DNA of 64,000 nt from an uncultured Acetobacteraceae bacterium (GCA_946476985.1 CAMKWS010000007.1:1-64000), one strand, 5' to 3'; numbered from the stretch's first letter, positions 35,153 through 44,484 are shown. A program made the numbers and translations. The notes: generated by a model not told the origin, from the sequence alone.

Positions 35153-35601
35153 AAAAATCCCGCATGAAGGCCTTAGAATCTTTAAGGAAGCTACAGAAAA
35201 TAGAGGTTGATCAGGCTCGTGCCGTTGTGGTGACCTGCCTTGCTGAGGAAGAGAAAATAGAAGGGCTTATTGCGAGAGGGGATGTGGAAATTAGGGAGAA
35301 TACAGCTCTTATTTCCACAATGCAGGGTGATGATCATCATAGCCTGACATTACGGAGTGGGTATCGTCAGTGGCTTCCTACTGCACAGGAGCAGTTAAAA
35401 CAGCATAGAGAGAATTTGCTTTTGGCATGTCAGCATACAGAAGATGCGCGGGCAGATATGGCAAAAGCAAAAATAGCCTTAGAAGCAACGCTAAAACTGC
35501 AAAAAGAATTGCAGAAAGACTATGAGATTGAAAAAGGCAAGAGGCAACAAAGTGAGATTGATGATTGGGCGCAAAGATTGGGGTCCAAGAATTTTCTATA
35601 A
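35149..35601 (+). CDS. fliJ: Flagellar export protein FliJ
   Basis: A 150-residue coiled-coil protein right after fliI. FliJ fits into the FliI hexamer and couples export to the proton gradient. Sequence is highly charged and heptad-rich through most of its length (about 5-140), with QLKQHRENLLLACQHTEDAR in the middle. Family conservation is low, so place and structure carry the call. The ATG at 35149 overlaps the fliI stop; a TTG six bases earlier is less likely. Confidence 0.82.
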   Translation: MKKSRMKALESLRKLQKIEVDQARAVVVTCLAEEEKIEGLIARGDVEIRENTALISTMQGDDHHSLTLRSGYRQWLPTAQEQLKQHRENLLLACQHTEDARADMAKAKIALEATLKLQKELQKDYEIEKGKRQQSEIDDWAQRLGSKNFL

Positions 35602-35802
35602 TTAACAAGGTCTAATTAGCTGTAAATATTATATTTTATTCTCATATTTCGCCTTGCAATATCATGATTGGTTTTATGGCATTTAAAACAATCCTTAAAA
35701 GGTCTTGAGTATTAGCCTTGCAAGATATAAGGATAACATAAGGAATATCATGATGATGCAAGGCTTTGTCATGATGTGATTTATGTCTAGAAGGGATGTA
35801 AT
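35602..35802. promoter_or_regulatory. Intergenic region upstream of the GT-A-like gene
   Basis: About 200 AT-rich bases holding GCCTTGCAA at 35651 and TTAGCCTTGCAA at 35712, two copies of the motif that recurs before other flagellar genes. No ORF or hairpin stands out. Confidence 0.4.
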
Positions 35803-36576
35803 ATGCAGATGGCACACTCGCATTCAGGTAAGATATTGCTTGCGACCCCCTGTTACGGAGGGATGGTTACGACAGATTATATGTTGTCTGTTATTGGTTA
35901 TGCCTCTAGTGGGCAAAGTATTCCGATGACGATCATGCATATTGGTGATGATGCCATGGTCACACGGGCACGAAATACATTATTGTCTAATTTCTACTTC
36001 CGTTCTGATTGTTCTCATATTTTATTTGTAGATGCAGATATTGGTTTTCCTGCAAATGGACCGGCACGTTTATTTCAATCAGGCAAAGATGTTATTGCGG
36101 GGATGTATCCATTGCGTGAGCATTTTTGGGATACACAAACCAAGCATAATATCCTTGCTGGCGAACGCCAGCAGACAGCGTCTCTGCGTTATGTAGGGGA
36201 GACGGTGAGTCTGCATGAGACGTATGAGAGAGGACCTCTTTTGCAAACTTCTTATGCGGGGACAGGTTTTATGATGATTAGTCGTAAAGCTGTCGAGCGT
36301 ATGATTAAGGCATATCCAGAGACGGAATATCGGCGGATTGATGCGGCTGATTCTGGCCATGATGCGAAGCATTTTGCGTTGTTTGATGGCAGCATAGACC
36401 CAGAAAGCGGCACTTATCTCAGTGAAGATTATACTTTCTGTAAACGTTGGCGAGATATTGGTGGAGAGGTTTGGCTTGATACATCAATTGAGCTGACGCA
36501 CACGGGGCCTGCTTCGTTTAAAGGTATGCCGGGCGTCCGTGTGGGGATTACTCATAATGTAAAGGGCCGTGTGTAA
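35803..36576 (+). CDS. GT-A-like glycosyltransferase
   Basis: A 257-residue protein with GT-A features: ILLATPCYGGMVTTDYMLS at the start, ARNTLLSNFYFRSDCSHILFV followed by DADIGF (a DxD motif, about 76-78), and YLSEDYTFCKRW near the end as the acceptor-side ED. A C-terminal WLDTSIELTHTG follows. The nearest known build is the family of small glycosyltransferases annotated as hypothetical in alphaproteobacteria. It lies between fliJ and motB, in the same direction, with its own upstream gap. Target unknown; flagellin is one candidate. Confidence 0.7.
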   Translation: MQMAHSHSGKILLATPCYGGMVTTDYMLSVIGYASSGQSIPMTIMHIGDDAMVTRARNTLLSNFYFRSDCSHILFVDADIGFPANGPARLFQSGKDVIAGMYPLREHFWDTQTKHNILAGERQQTASLRYVGETVSLHETYERGPLLQTSYAGTGFMMISRKAVERMIKAYPETEYRRIDAADSGHDAKHFALFDGSIDPESGTYLSEDYTFCKRWRDIGGEVWLDTSIELTHTGPASFKGMPGVRVGITHNVKGRV

Positions 36577-36682
36577 GGCATGTTTTACGCCTGGCAAGGC
36601 GAGATGTGATGCTCCGTTACATAAGTAAACGAGGATATTGCATTTTGCGGATGGGGCAATGTTGTAAAATGGCGGCATTATA

Positions 36683-37885
36683 ATGGCTGAGAATAAAAAC
36701 ACTCCCACGATCATCATTAAAAAAGAAGAGGTCGTTGAAGGCGGTCATCATGGTGGTGCGTGGAAAGTAGCCTACGCCGATTTTATGACGGCGATGATGT
36801 CTTTCTTTTTGTTGATGTGGTTGTTGAATGTCACTACTGATGAGCAAAAGAGAGGTATCGCTTTATTCTTCAACCCGATGGCTGATCGTACGGGTACGGC
36901 TTCGTCTGATCAGTCTATGTTGGAGTCCTCTCCTTTAACGAGTCCTTCCTCTGTTCAGGAGGTGCAGGATGCAAAATATGAGCCATCTCCTCAGGATCAT
37001 GGTCATGATGATCATAAGGCTGATGCGGCAAAGCAGGTGGTGTCTGGGGGCAGCCAAGGGGCTCAATCTGGTGCGCAGGCTCAGGATGGGATTCTCTCTA
37101 ATACGGGGACAAGCTTTCTATCACAGGGGGCTCAAACGTCTATTGGGGAGCATGATGCCGCCATAACCTCTCATGCCATGGCTGTGATTCCTCTAGGGGG
37201 GCCACAAACAGGAGCAGCAAGGGCTATTGGTCAGGTGGGGGAAGGTAATGCTGCGACTGTTGGTGGGGACGATAATTTAGAGGGAGGAAATAACGGCGGC
37301 AATGGGGAGGCAGGTGCGTATCACCGAGCTATTGCGGAAGAAAAGCAGCTTCAAAAGACAATTGCAGGGTTAAAAGAAAGCCTACAAAAAGGGGGCCAGT
37401 TTGGTGCGCTGGAAGGAAATGTGGGCTTTAAAATAGGATCAGATGAGATTCGTATTGAGATGCAGGATACAGCGCATCAGCCCATGTTTGATACGGGAAC
37501 AGTTGCCCCTAATAAGGCTGGACAGGCTTTATTGACCGAAATTGGGAAATGGCTTGCGTCGTTGCCAGAGACTATTTCCATCATTGGTGAGACGGATGGG
37601 ATGCCGTATCGTGTGCAACAGGCTCACCAGCATAGTCTTTCAAATTGGACCTTATCTGAGATGCGCGCGGATAGAGCGCGAGAGGTACTGGTACAAGCTG
37701 GATACCCGGATAGACGCATTGAGAGTGTTGTCGGTCGGGCTGATCGTAACCTCGCTGTGCCTGACCGGCCAGAGGCCCCAGAGAATAGGCGCGTGGTGTT
37801 AATTATTCATCGTCGCCATCCATTGCCACAATCTTTTCAATCTGCGGGAGGGCACCTTCAACCTCAAAATGGTGGTGCGCCATAG
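36683..37885 (+). CDS. motB: Flagellar stator protein MotB
   Basis: MotB anchors the stator to peptidoglycan and carries the proton-binding Asp. In this 400-residue protein AWKVAYADFMTAMMSFFLLMW contains that residue (Asp33) in the single membrane helix (about 30-50). A long low-complexity linker (about 75-220) precedes the OmpA-like domain (about 250-375) with ISIIGETDG, LSEMRADRAREVLVQAGY and RRVVLIIHR. Proton, not sodium, coupling is suggested by general similarity. motA follows after 64 bp, the reverse of the usual motA-motB order. Confidence 0.93.
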   Translation: MAENKNTPTIIIKKEEVVEGGHHGGAWKVAYADFMTAMMSFFLLMWLLNVTTDEQKRGIALFFNPMADRTGTASSDQSMLESSPLTSPSSVQEVQDAKYEPSPQDHGHDDHKADAAKQVVSGGSQGAQSGAQAQDGILSNTGTSFLSQGAQTSIGEHDAAITSHAMAVIPLGGPQTGAARAIGQVGEGNAATVGGDDNLEGGNNGGNGEAGAYHRAIAEEKQLQKTIAGLKESLQKGGQFGALEGNVGFKIGSDEIRIEMQDTAHQPMFDTGTVAPNKAGQALLTEIGKWLASLPETISIIGETDGMPYRVQQAHQHSLSNWTLSEMRADRAREVLVQAGYPDRRIESVVGRADRNLAVPDRPEAPENRRVVLIIHRRHPLPQSFQSAGGHLQPQNGGAP

Positions 37886-37949
37886 CCTGTGTAAATCACA
37901 GGCAAGGTGTGATGAGCAAAAGTCGTTTTAAAAAAGAGGTGTAAGTAAC

Positions 37950-38810
37950 GTGTTATACATAGGTGGTCTTGTTTTTGCGTTATTATGCGTATTCGGTTCT
38001 TTTGCCGCATCTGGTGGGGCGTTAGCACCTTTACTTGAATCAATGCCGTTTGAACTGCTGACAATTCTTGGTGCTGCTGTTGGTGTGTTTTTTATGAGCA
38101 ACAGTATGGCGGCAGTGAAGTCGGCAGGTGGCTATTTAAAGCTTGTGCTTAAAGGGCCTCGATATGGGCGGCAGAGTTATATGGACCTGCTCGCACTTTT
38201 ATACAGAATTTTACGGCAAGCGAATATGAAGGGCATTGCCTCTTTAGAGAATGACTTTGAAAACCCTATGGAAAGTAGCATTTTTGCTAATTCTCCAGGG
38301 GTGAAGAATGATGTCAAAACCAGAGAAATGATCTGTGACTATTTACGCTTAGTCAGCATGAATATGGATGATGCACACCAGCTTGATGAGGTGATGGAGC
38401 GTGAGCTCAAAAAGAATCTGCATGAAGATTTGCACATCTCTGAATCTTTGCAGGGTATTTCAGATGCTTTGCCAGCATTAGGCATTGTTGCTGCTGTCCT
38501 TGGGGTGGTGAAGACAATGGCAGCTATCAGTAAACCTCCTGCTGTTTTGGGAGAGATGATTGCTGGAGCTTTGGTAGGGACCTTCCTAGGGGTTTTGCTG
38601 GCGTATGGCGTTGTAGGGCCTTTAGCATCTCGTATGCAGGCTGTGGTGAAGATGGATGGCCGATACCACGATACAATTCGCAGTGTTTTAGTGGCCTTTG
38701 TACAAGGTAAGCCACCACAAGTGTGTGTGGAAATTGGGCGTAAGAATATTCCAGAGGAATTTATGCCTGGCTTTGCCGAGGTTGATTCCATGATTTCAGA
38801 AATAACATAA
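37950..38810 (+). CDS. motA: Flagellar stator protein MotA
   Basis: MotA, 286 residues, is the stator channel subunit. It has four membrane segments (about 3-20, 35-52, 172-192 and 203-225), the conserved prolines in ALPALGIVAAVLGVVKTM and YGVVGPLASRM, and a charged cytoplasmic loop (about 60-165) that touches FliG. Its start is GTG at 37950 with AGAGGTG eight bases upstream. fliK follows 76 bp later with a TTAGCCTTG copy between. Confidence 0.93.
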   Translation: MLYIGGLVFALLCVFGSFAASGGALAPLLESMPFELLTILGAAVGVFFMSNSMAAVKSAGGYLKLVLKGPRYGRQSYMDLLALLYRILRQANMKGIASLENDFENPMESSIFANSPGVKNDVKTREMICDYLRLVSMNMDDAHQLDEVMERELKKNLHEDLHISESLQGISDALPALGIVAAVLGVVKTMAAISKPPAVLGEMIAGALVGTFLGVLLAYGVVGPLASRMQAVVKMDGRYHDTIRSVLVAFVQGKPPQVCVEIGRKNIPEEFMPGFAEVDSMISEIT

Positions 38811-38886
38811 AATAAGCCATGAAATGCTTCACAATTAGCCTTGATAGTGCCATGGTTAATTCTGAAAAATATAAAGGATTTGTCAC
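38811..38886. promoter_or_regulatory. motA-fliK intergenic motif region
   Basis: Contains TTAGCCTTGATA at 38835 and ATGGTTAA (38852-38859), the inverse of the CtrA-type half-site TTAACCAT, 27 bp before the fliK ATG at 38887. The same pair of motifs occurs before the bactofilin gene. Confidence 0.4.
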
Positions 38887-40782
38887 ATGATGGCGTCATA
38901 TATGCCTAAGATAGGCCTTGATGAAAAGAATTCACTAGCAAATCCTATAAAATGCCTTGCTAAATCGGATGATCATACAAGGACAGGTACAGGTTTAATA
39001 CAGGGGAAAAAATTTTCCACATTAGTGGCTAGCCATGATGCGGAGCGACATGGGGCGACGACTGGTGAGGAAAAATTATCTGATGATGCGTCCTGTGCTC
39101 ATGGGCAGGAGGAAGCTTCTCAGTTTGATGGGGCTAGGGAAAAGGTTTCTCAAAAAAAAGCATCTTCTTCTATTCTTTCGCAGGAGCAAGGGAGGCTAGA
39201 CCAGGGAAAACACGGTGTTGATGAAGATAAACGCCTCGAACAACTTGTGGCAGCTCTGCCAGAGGATTCTGAGGATGATAGGGGAGAAGATGTAGAATCT
39301 CTTTCCCATAATCTTGGTGTAACAGCCGATGAGGCACCTCAAAAAGAACAGCATGCTACGCCACAAGATTGGTCTCTTGCTGCTTTGATGCAATTGCATC
39401 AGGTGGTGGGGCAAGTGGAAGCAACACCACAGAATATATCATCAAGTGCGGCGCAAAATATAAAAGATGAAAATTCCATACGAAACAGTAGTGCCGTTGC
39501 TCACAAAGCGGAGGCGGCTGTGGGGAGTGTGGTGGCTTCGGCTGCTGGGGGTATGAGTGTACGTACGAGTACAGCCACAGCTTTTCCGACTGAGAGCATT
39601 CCATCAGTATCGTTGCAAAATATAGAAGCTATGTTGCAACAGCAAAAAGCTAAGGCGCCGCACGGGGAGGAGGGAAGCATTTCTTCTGCTCATATAGGGC
39701 AAAACAATCCGAAATTAGCTAATTCTATAGGGCTGATACAGAGGGATATAAGTCGCGAAGTAGGAACTCTTCGGTCAGGGATGGGGCCGCAGCCGAGTTG
39801 GTCCACGGCTTCTGTGCAGGTAGTGAGTGTGGTGCAGAATCATATAGCTGATATGGCTAAAAGCAGCACCAATGGTGTGAATTCTGTTCTCAAAGGAAAC
39901 AGCTTAAATGTTTTAGGGAATAGAGATTCTCTTTTTGGGGTTACTCTGGCGATGTCGCCGGAAGGGACAGTCCGGCAGGGCTTTAAAGGTGACGATACAG
40001 GAAAAGGGAATACACCATCTCAAGAAGGTGAGATGTCGTTAACAGGCGATGATAGTTCCAAAGAAGTTGCCTCTGCCCCTGTGGTAGGCACGTCATCCTT
40101 TGCGCATTTAATAGCTAATGAGGTGAATGGTGTACGGGGAGACGGCGTAAATGCGGCTGTTTCGCCAAGGCAGATAGGTGTCACGCATCATAATAATGAT
40201 GACATAGCTAATTCATCCCCGCCTATTTTAACAACGGGGACGTTGGGTAATGGCCGGTCTTCTACGTTGAATATGACGGTTTTGACGCAAGATGAATCAC
40301 CTGTTCGTGTGCAGGTGGTGCACTCAATGGATGGGCTTTCAGCTTTATCACTCCAAGGAGCGGATGAAAGCACAACAAGCGTGTTGCAAAAGAGTCGTCG
40401 AGATCTTGCTCATCAGTTAGATATTGCCGGTGTGCGGGCCAATAATGTGAAAATTGACGTTCTACCAGCCGATATGGGCGGTATGGCGGATGGGCAGGGG
40501 AATACTTCTGCCAATAGCCATCATTTCCATAGGGAGGGAGAAGGCCAAGCAGGTGCGTCTTTTGGGGATGCTCAAACGGGGAGTGGTGGGCAGGGGGGGC
40601 AGCATGCTTACCCACAGTACCAGCAGCACGTAGAACAGGCCATGGAGCGTGGGCAAGCAGGCTCAACATTGACAGCCGCTTTGTCGGACGACGCCGCGTC
40701 GGATGTGGAGGGCGAGACAGCTCAGTTACATCTTACGGCAGGGCGCACTTTAGCAAATGGCGGGTTGAATATTTCAGTCTGA
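38887..40782 (+). CDS. fliK: Flagellar hook-length control protein FliK
   Basis: A 631-residue protein of low complexity for most of its length, rich in Ser, Gly, Gln and Asp, as expected of a secreted molecular ruler. Near the C-terminus (about 460-530) is the FliK-type fold, with VRVQVVHSMDGLSALSL, LQKSRRDLAHQLDIAG and NNVKIDVLP, which signals FlhB to switch export specificity. Position directly before flgD is classic. A long unstructured tail (about 100 residues) follows the domain. Confidence 0.82.
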   Translation: MMASYMPKIGLDEKNSLANPIKCLAKSDDHTRTGTGLIQGKKFSTLVASHDAERHGATTGEEKLSDDASCAHGQEEASQFDGAREKVSQKKASSSILSQEQGRLDQGKHGVDEDKRLEQLVAALPEDSEDDRGEDVESLSHNLGVTADEAPQKEQHATPQDWSLAALMQLHQVVGQVEATPQNISSSAAQNIKDENSIRNSSAVAHKAEAAVGSVVASAAGGMSVRTSTATAFPTESIPSVSLQNIEAMLQQQKAKAPHGEEGSISSAHIGQNNPKLANSIGLIQRDISREVGTLRSGMGPQPSWSTASVQVVSVVQNHIADMAKSSTNGVNSVLKGNSLNVLGNRDSLFGVTLAMSPEGTVRQGFKGDDTGKGNTPSQEGEMSLTGDDSSKEVASAPVVGTSSFAHLIANEVNGVRGDGVNAAVSPRQIGVTHHNNDDIANSSPPILTTGTLGNGRSSTLNMTVLTQDESPVRVQVVHSMDGLSALSLQGADESTTSVLQKSRRDLAHQLDIAGVRANNVKIDVLPADMGGMADGQGNTSANSHHFHREGEGQAGASFGDAQTGSGGQGGQHAYPQYQQHVEQAMERGQAGSTLTAALSDDAASDVEGETAQLHLTAGRTLANGGLNISV

Positions 40783-40811
40783 AACATTCGTTGAGATGAA
40801 GGAGAGACGAG

Positions 40812-41537
40812 ATGGTATCGGCAGTTACATCAAATCTTTTGGCGTTAAAGCAGGCGACTGATGGTGCTGCAAAAAGCAGCGCTGCAACATTAGCGAGTGG
40901 TGGAGGGGCGGCTAGTTCTGGGGCGAGTACTCAGGAAGGGGCTTTTGCCTCTATGGCAAAAAATGAAACTAATTTTTTGACGCTTTTGACGGCACAGCTG
41001 AAGCATCAAGACCCAAGTAGCCCTATGAATACAGAGAATATGGCGTCACAATTAGCGCAGTTCTCTTCTGTTGAGCAGCAAGTCCAGACCAACACGCATC
41101 TGAAGTCGCTTATTGCGCTGAATGAGTCAGCTCAGCTCACGCAGGATAAAAGCATGGTGGGGCAGATCGCATCGGTCTCCACAACGACATTGCCGTTGCA
41201 GTCAGGGAAAGGGACGCTTTCCTTTAATGCCGGTGCTGGGGATATTATTGGTGTCTCTGTAGCAGACCGTACGGGACAGATTGTTAAGAATGATATGCTG
41301 CGTGCGCAGGGCGGTAAGAATAATTGGGTGTGGGATGGCCAGGATAATTCTGGCAACCAGCTGACAGACGGAGCTTATAGCGTTTCTGTGAAGAAGATGG
41401 ATTCTCAAGGCGGCACAATAGATGTGCCTTTCTATGTCAGTGGGAAGGTAACAGGTGTACGCAAAGGAGCTTCTGGTGTGGATATTATGATGGGTGATGC
41501 GGAAGCTCCTTTATCTGGTGTGCAATCTTTGAGCTAA
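40812..41537 (+). CDS. flgD: Hook capping protein FlgD
   Basis: FlgD caps the growing hook. In this 241-residue protein the N-terminal FlgD domain reads NFLTLLTAQLKHQDPSSPMNTENMASQLAQFSSVEQQ, spanning about 53-90, which is diagnostic. The C-terminal part has FlgD tudor/Ig-like strands, with NNWVWDGQDNSGNQLTDGAYSV. It follows fliK by 29 bp with a GAAGGAGAG Shine-Dalgarno, and precedes flaF. flgE is not next to it but on the other strand at 45.7 kb. Confidence 0.93.
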   Translation: MVSAVTSNLLALKQATDGAAKSSAATLASGGGAASSGASTQEGAFASMAKNETNFLTLLTAQLKHQDPSSPMNTENMASQLAQFSSVEQQVQTNTHLKSLIALNESAQLTQDKSMVGQIASVSTTTLPLQSGKGTLSFNAGAGDIIGVSVADRTGQIVKNDMLRAQGGKNNWVWDGQDNSGNQLTDGAYSVSVKKMDSQGGTIDVPFYVSGKVTGVRKGASGVDIMMGDAEAPLSGVQSLS

Positions 41538-41623
41538 GAAGAGGCGTGCAGGTTTAGCAATAGAGCGGTTTGGGCATAGGCCTGTGCCGCTTTTGTCTGA
41601 ATGATAATATTAGGCATGAAATT

Positions 41624-41992
41624 ATGTATCAGCAGAATGCTTTGAGAGCTTATCGGAACACTATAAGTGGGGCATTAACCGATAGAGATGCAGATGCGGA
41701 ATGTTTTCGTAAATTGATTGCTGTATTGGAGGCTGTTGAACACACATCTGATGTGATTGAACGCAATAAGGCTATCTCTAAAAATCAACGGTTATGGTCA
41801 TTGATACAACGGGCCAATGCGGTCGATACTGGTATGGTAGAGACAGAAGAACGGCTCTTGTTTGCACGGATGGCTGATTCTGCACAGAAATATGGCATTC
41901 GTGCCATGTTGGATACGTCTTTGAGTTTGCAGCCGTTAATCGAAGTAGCACGGAATATTTTGGAAGGGCTACTTCACCAAAAGAATGTTTAA
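41624..41992 (+). CDS. flaF: Flagellar biosynthesis regulator FlaF
   Basis: A 122-residue helical protein starting MYQQNALRAYRNTISGALTDR, with NQRLWSLIQRANA and a C-terminal helix LIEVARNILEGL, the FlaF pattern. In Caulobacter FlaF acts with FlbT to control flagellin translation and secretion; no flbT is visible in this window. The frame opens at 41570, but the ATG at 41624 matches the family start. It lies 86 bp after flgD and is the last gene of the motB-flaF stretch. Confidence 0.8.
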   Translation: MYQQNALRAYRNTISGALTDRDADAECFRKLIAVLEAVEHTSDVIERNKAISKNQRLWSLIQRANAVDTGMVETEERLLFARMADSAQKYGIRAMLDTSLSLQPLIEVARNILEGLLHQKNV

Positions 41993-42075
41993 TCTTTTAA
42001 GAGACGTTTTTGTTATTTGTTAGTGTTCACCTTTCCTCCTAAGGGCCCCTCCTGAAGGGGGAGAGGATGGTTTGT

Positions 42076-43227
42076 TTAGGGGGGCCTAAAAAAGGCAGGT
42101 AGGGGTTTGCGCTCAGCTATATATTGGTCGATGAGATGGCAGGCTGTGAGCGCCTCAGCGATGGTTGTATCCATATCTAAATATCTATATGTCCCCAAGC
42201 GGCCTAGGAAAGAGACACCTGAGGTTGTTTTAGCTTGCTCAATATAACGTGTGAGCAAGCTCATCTCTGTGGTGAGGCGTATGGGGTAATAGGGCGTATC
42301 GTGCGCTGTTGCCTGGCGACTATATTCCTTAAAACAGACACTATTTTTAAATTGATCAGCTTCCCAGGGAGCAAAATGCTTATGCTCTGTGATGCGTGTA
42401 TAGGCAACGGAGGCATCGCAGTAATTCATAACGGCAACGCCTTGATAATCGCCTTTAGCGTCAATTCGTTCGAAATCGAGTGTACGATAGCCAAGTCGGC
42501 CATGCTGGAAATTAAAAAAGCGGTCAATGGGGCCGGTATAGATTATATGGTCCCATTGGGCTTGGGGCTGAATTTCCTCGAAGGAGGTATTAAGGTATAG
42601 GGTAATGCGAGGGTGGTTGAGAATGTTTTGGATAAGCTGAGTGTATCCTTCTACAGGAATCCCCTGATAAGGATGGCTGAAGTAGTTATCATCATAATTA
42701 AAGCGTAATGGCAGTCTTTTTAGGATAGAGGCGGGAAGCTCACGGGGAGATAGCCCCCATTGTTTCTTCGTATAATGGTAAAAAAAGGCGTGATATAATT
42801 CTGGCCCGATCATATGGAGGGCTTGTTCTTCAAAATTATTTGGTTGTGTGGGGCCGTGCGCGCTTTTAGTGCGAATGAAGTCTTGTGCTTCCTGCGGGGT
42901 GAATGTTGCGTTGAAGAACTGATTAATGGTGTGGAGATTAATTGGCAGGCTATAAACACGGCCATTTGTAGTGGCCTTTACACGATTAATATAAGGGCGA
43001 AAGTGAGCAAAACGCTGCACATAGTGCCAAATATGCTTATGTGCGGTGTGGAAGATATGCGGCCCATATTGGTGCAGCATGATACCTGTATGCTCATCTC
43101 GTGATGTATGGCAGTTGCCTCCACAATGGGAGCGCTCATCTAGGATCGTAATATTGTGACCGCGTTCAGCAAGGTGGCGTGCTGTTACTGCTCCGCTGAA
43201 CCCAGCCCCGATAACGCCGAATTCCAT
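42076..43227 (-). CDS. glf: UDP-galactopyranose mutase
   Basis: Glf converts UDP-galactopyranose into UDP-galactofuranose with reduced FAD. The 383-residue enzyme has the FAD-binding start FGVIGAGFSGAVTARHLAERG, the conserved QYGPHIFHTAHKHIW, FFYHYTKKQWG and SVCFKEYSRQA, and a late FLGRLGTYRYLDMD with catalytic-site Arg and Tyr. Length is typical. Its product feeds galactofuranose into LPS, capsule or protein glycans. It sits among flagellar genes on the opposite strand with a proline-rich secreted protein gene upstream, and together with four glycosyltransferases nearby suggests a surface glycan made in this locus. Confidence 0.95.
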   Translation of the reverse strand: MEFGVIGAGFSGAVTARHLAERGHNITILDERSHCGGNCHTSRDEHTGIMLHQYGPHIFHTAHKHIWHYVQRFAHFRPYINRVKATTNGRVYSLPINLHTINQFFNATFTPQEAQDFIRTKSAHGPTQPNNFEEQALHMIGPELYHAFFYHYTKKQWGLSPRELPASILKRLPLRFNYDDNYFSHPYQGIPVEGYTQLIQNILNHPRITLYLNTSFEEIQPQAQWDHIIYTGPIDRFFNFQHGRLGYRTLDFERIDAKGDYQGVAVMNYCDASVAYTRITEHKHFAPWEADQFKNSVCFKEYSRQATAHDTPYYPIRLTTEMSLLTRYIEQAKTTSGVSFLGRLGTYRYLDMDTTIAEALTACHLIDQYIAERKPLPAFFRPP

Positions 43228-43304
43228 TATAGTGATGTTCCGCTACGGTTTTTAGAGTTATTGGTGCAAAGAGCCGTTATGGCATGAGAGAGTTTTGGAG
43301 ACGG

Positions 43305-43724
43305 TTATTGCCCAGTGCATGTGCCATCAATACAGCTGCGGCTTGGAGGCGGCGGTGGGTAAGGGGCGACGCCCTGGATATATAGTCCCCATGGCATAAA
43401 AGCTGGTGCATTCCAGCCATCACGAGGGGATGGCTGAGGGGATTGAAAAGCCCCCCATAAAGGTGCAGCCCAGGGGGCAGGGGCATCGCCACGGCGATAG
43501 CCATCATATTGCCAAGTCCCTGCCAGAGATTCTGGTGGAGGCGGTGGCGGCGCAAGTTGGGTAAATTCATTTATAGATGGCGGTGGGGGAGGTGGAGGCC
43601 TATTAAGATATTCGCTGCCTCCATAAAAGCTTTGAGCATGTGCAGCATGAGAGAGGCCGCCTATGAAGCCAAAAAGAATGATCTTGGTAAGATATTTGAG
43701 GCTCGTTGTATGGGTAAAAGCCAT
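43305..43724 (-). CDS. Proline-rich secreted protein
   Basis: A 139-residue protein with a signal peptide ending SHAAHAQ and a mature part dominated by proline: three runs of five to seven prolines separated by Tyr/Trp-rich stretches, then RSCIDGTCTGQ with two Cys at the end. I know no family function. It is oriented with glf, 77 bp upstream of it, and has a Shine-Dalgarno-like GGAG just before its ATG. A periplasmic or envelope role is likely. Confidence 0.65.
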   Translation of the reverse strand: MAFTHTTSLKYLTKIILFGFIGGLSHAAHAQSFYGGSEYLNRPPPPPPPSINEFTQLAPPPPPPESLAGTWQYDGYRRGDAPAPWAAPLWGAFQSPQPSPRDGWNAPAFMPWGLYIQGVAPYPPPPPSRSCIDGTCTGQ

Positions 43725-44117
43725 TAAGCTCTCCTAGGGGGTATTATTGTATAATATCGTGGCCAATCCGTAGAAATTACCCCTTTTTATAAAGGTTAAT
43801 TGTTAAGTTTTAGGTAATATGGATATGAAAATTTACCTTTACATGATTAAAATAAAGGCTATTTTATGGCTAATTGATAAGGGGAAGCTGAATAAGTCGC
43901 AACAAAGATGGTGATAATTTAAAGGAATATTTACTTTTGGAGCGTATATGTTTCTGAAGAGACGATAGTGTGATGAGCCTTGGCCGGTCGTGCTCTTTAG
44001 TCATGGAAGAGGGGTGGTGGGCCATGGTTTCACGAAGTGAAGTTGGGGTTTATCTACTTTTTTGTTTTTTTAACGTTCTTCATTCGTTGATGAGATATTC
44101 GTTAAGGGTGGTTTCTA
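43725..44117. other. AT-rich gap with no clear gene
   Basis: About 390 bases between divergent genes. It holds TTAATTGTTAAG near 43796 and AAGGCTA at 43855, a copy of the recurrent motif. An open frame of 90 codons at 43970-44242 overlaps the next gene out of frame and does not look like protein. Confidence 0.5.
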
Positions 44118-44396
44118 ATGCCTTATATGGTTCGGTCTTGGGGCCTCATAGAGGAAGAAGAAAAGAAACGGGAGTTTCTAAATACTGTGCGAAAAGCCTT
44201 AAAGGCGTCATCATTATCGAAAATAGAGCGGGATGTTATTAAGGCTCCCCTTAAAGCGGCACGAGCCTTAAAGGACCCGCAAAGCCTTTTGAGACAGCAA
44301 GATGAGCTTTTGTATCATAAGGCCTTCGCAGCAGGGATGCGTGTTGCTGGTATGGTGTCGTGCGGAGTGGATAGTTTGCGAGAAGGAGGCTCGTAA
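44118..44396 (+). CDS. Small conserved-looking protein of unknown function
   Basis: A 92-residue frame, basic and helical: a charged N-terminal helix with EEEEKKREFLNTVRKALKA, LSKIERDVIKAPLKAARALKD, then LLYHKAFAAGMRVAGMVS. I do not recognise it. AAGGGTGG before the ATG is a fair Shine-Dalgarno, and a strong terminator stands at 44485, which supports a real transcript. It lies between the glf group and the MucR-like regulator. No membrane segment or signal peptide is visible. Confidence 0.5.
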   Translation: MPYMVRSWGLIEEEEKKREFLNTVRKALKASSLSKIERDVIKAPLKAARALKDPQSLLRQQDELLYHKAFAAGMRVAGMVSCGVDSLREGGS

Positions 44397-44484
44397 GGGC
44401 TGACTGTCTTGCGTGTATTAGATGGAGATATTTAAGGTTTAGCTTTTATTGAACATTATAATTATAAGTGTGTAGATCTTTGGG

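Noticed and set aside
43970-44242. 90-codon plus-strand frame
   Set aside because: It overlaps the better 92-residue gene out of frame, has odd composition (Trp/Cys/Phe-rich start) and no convincing ribosome binding site.
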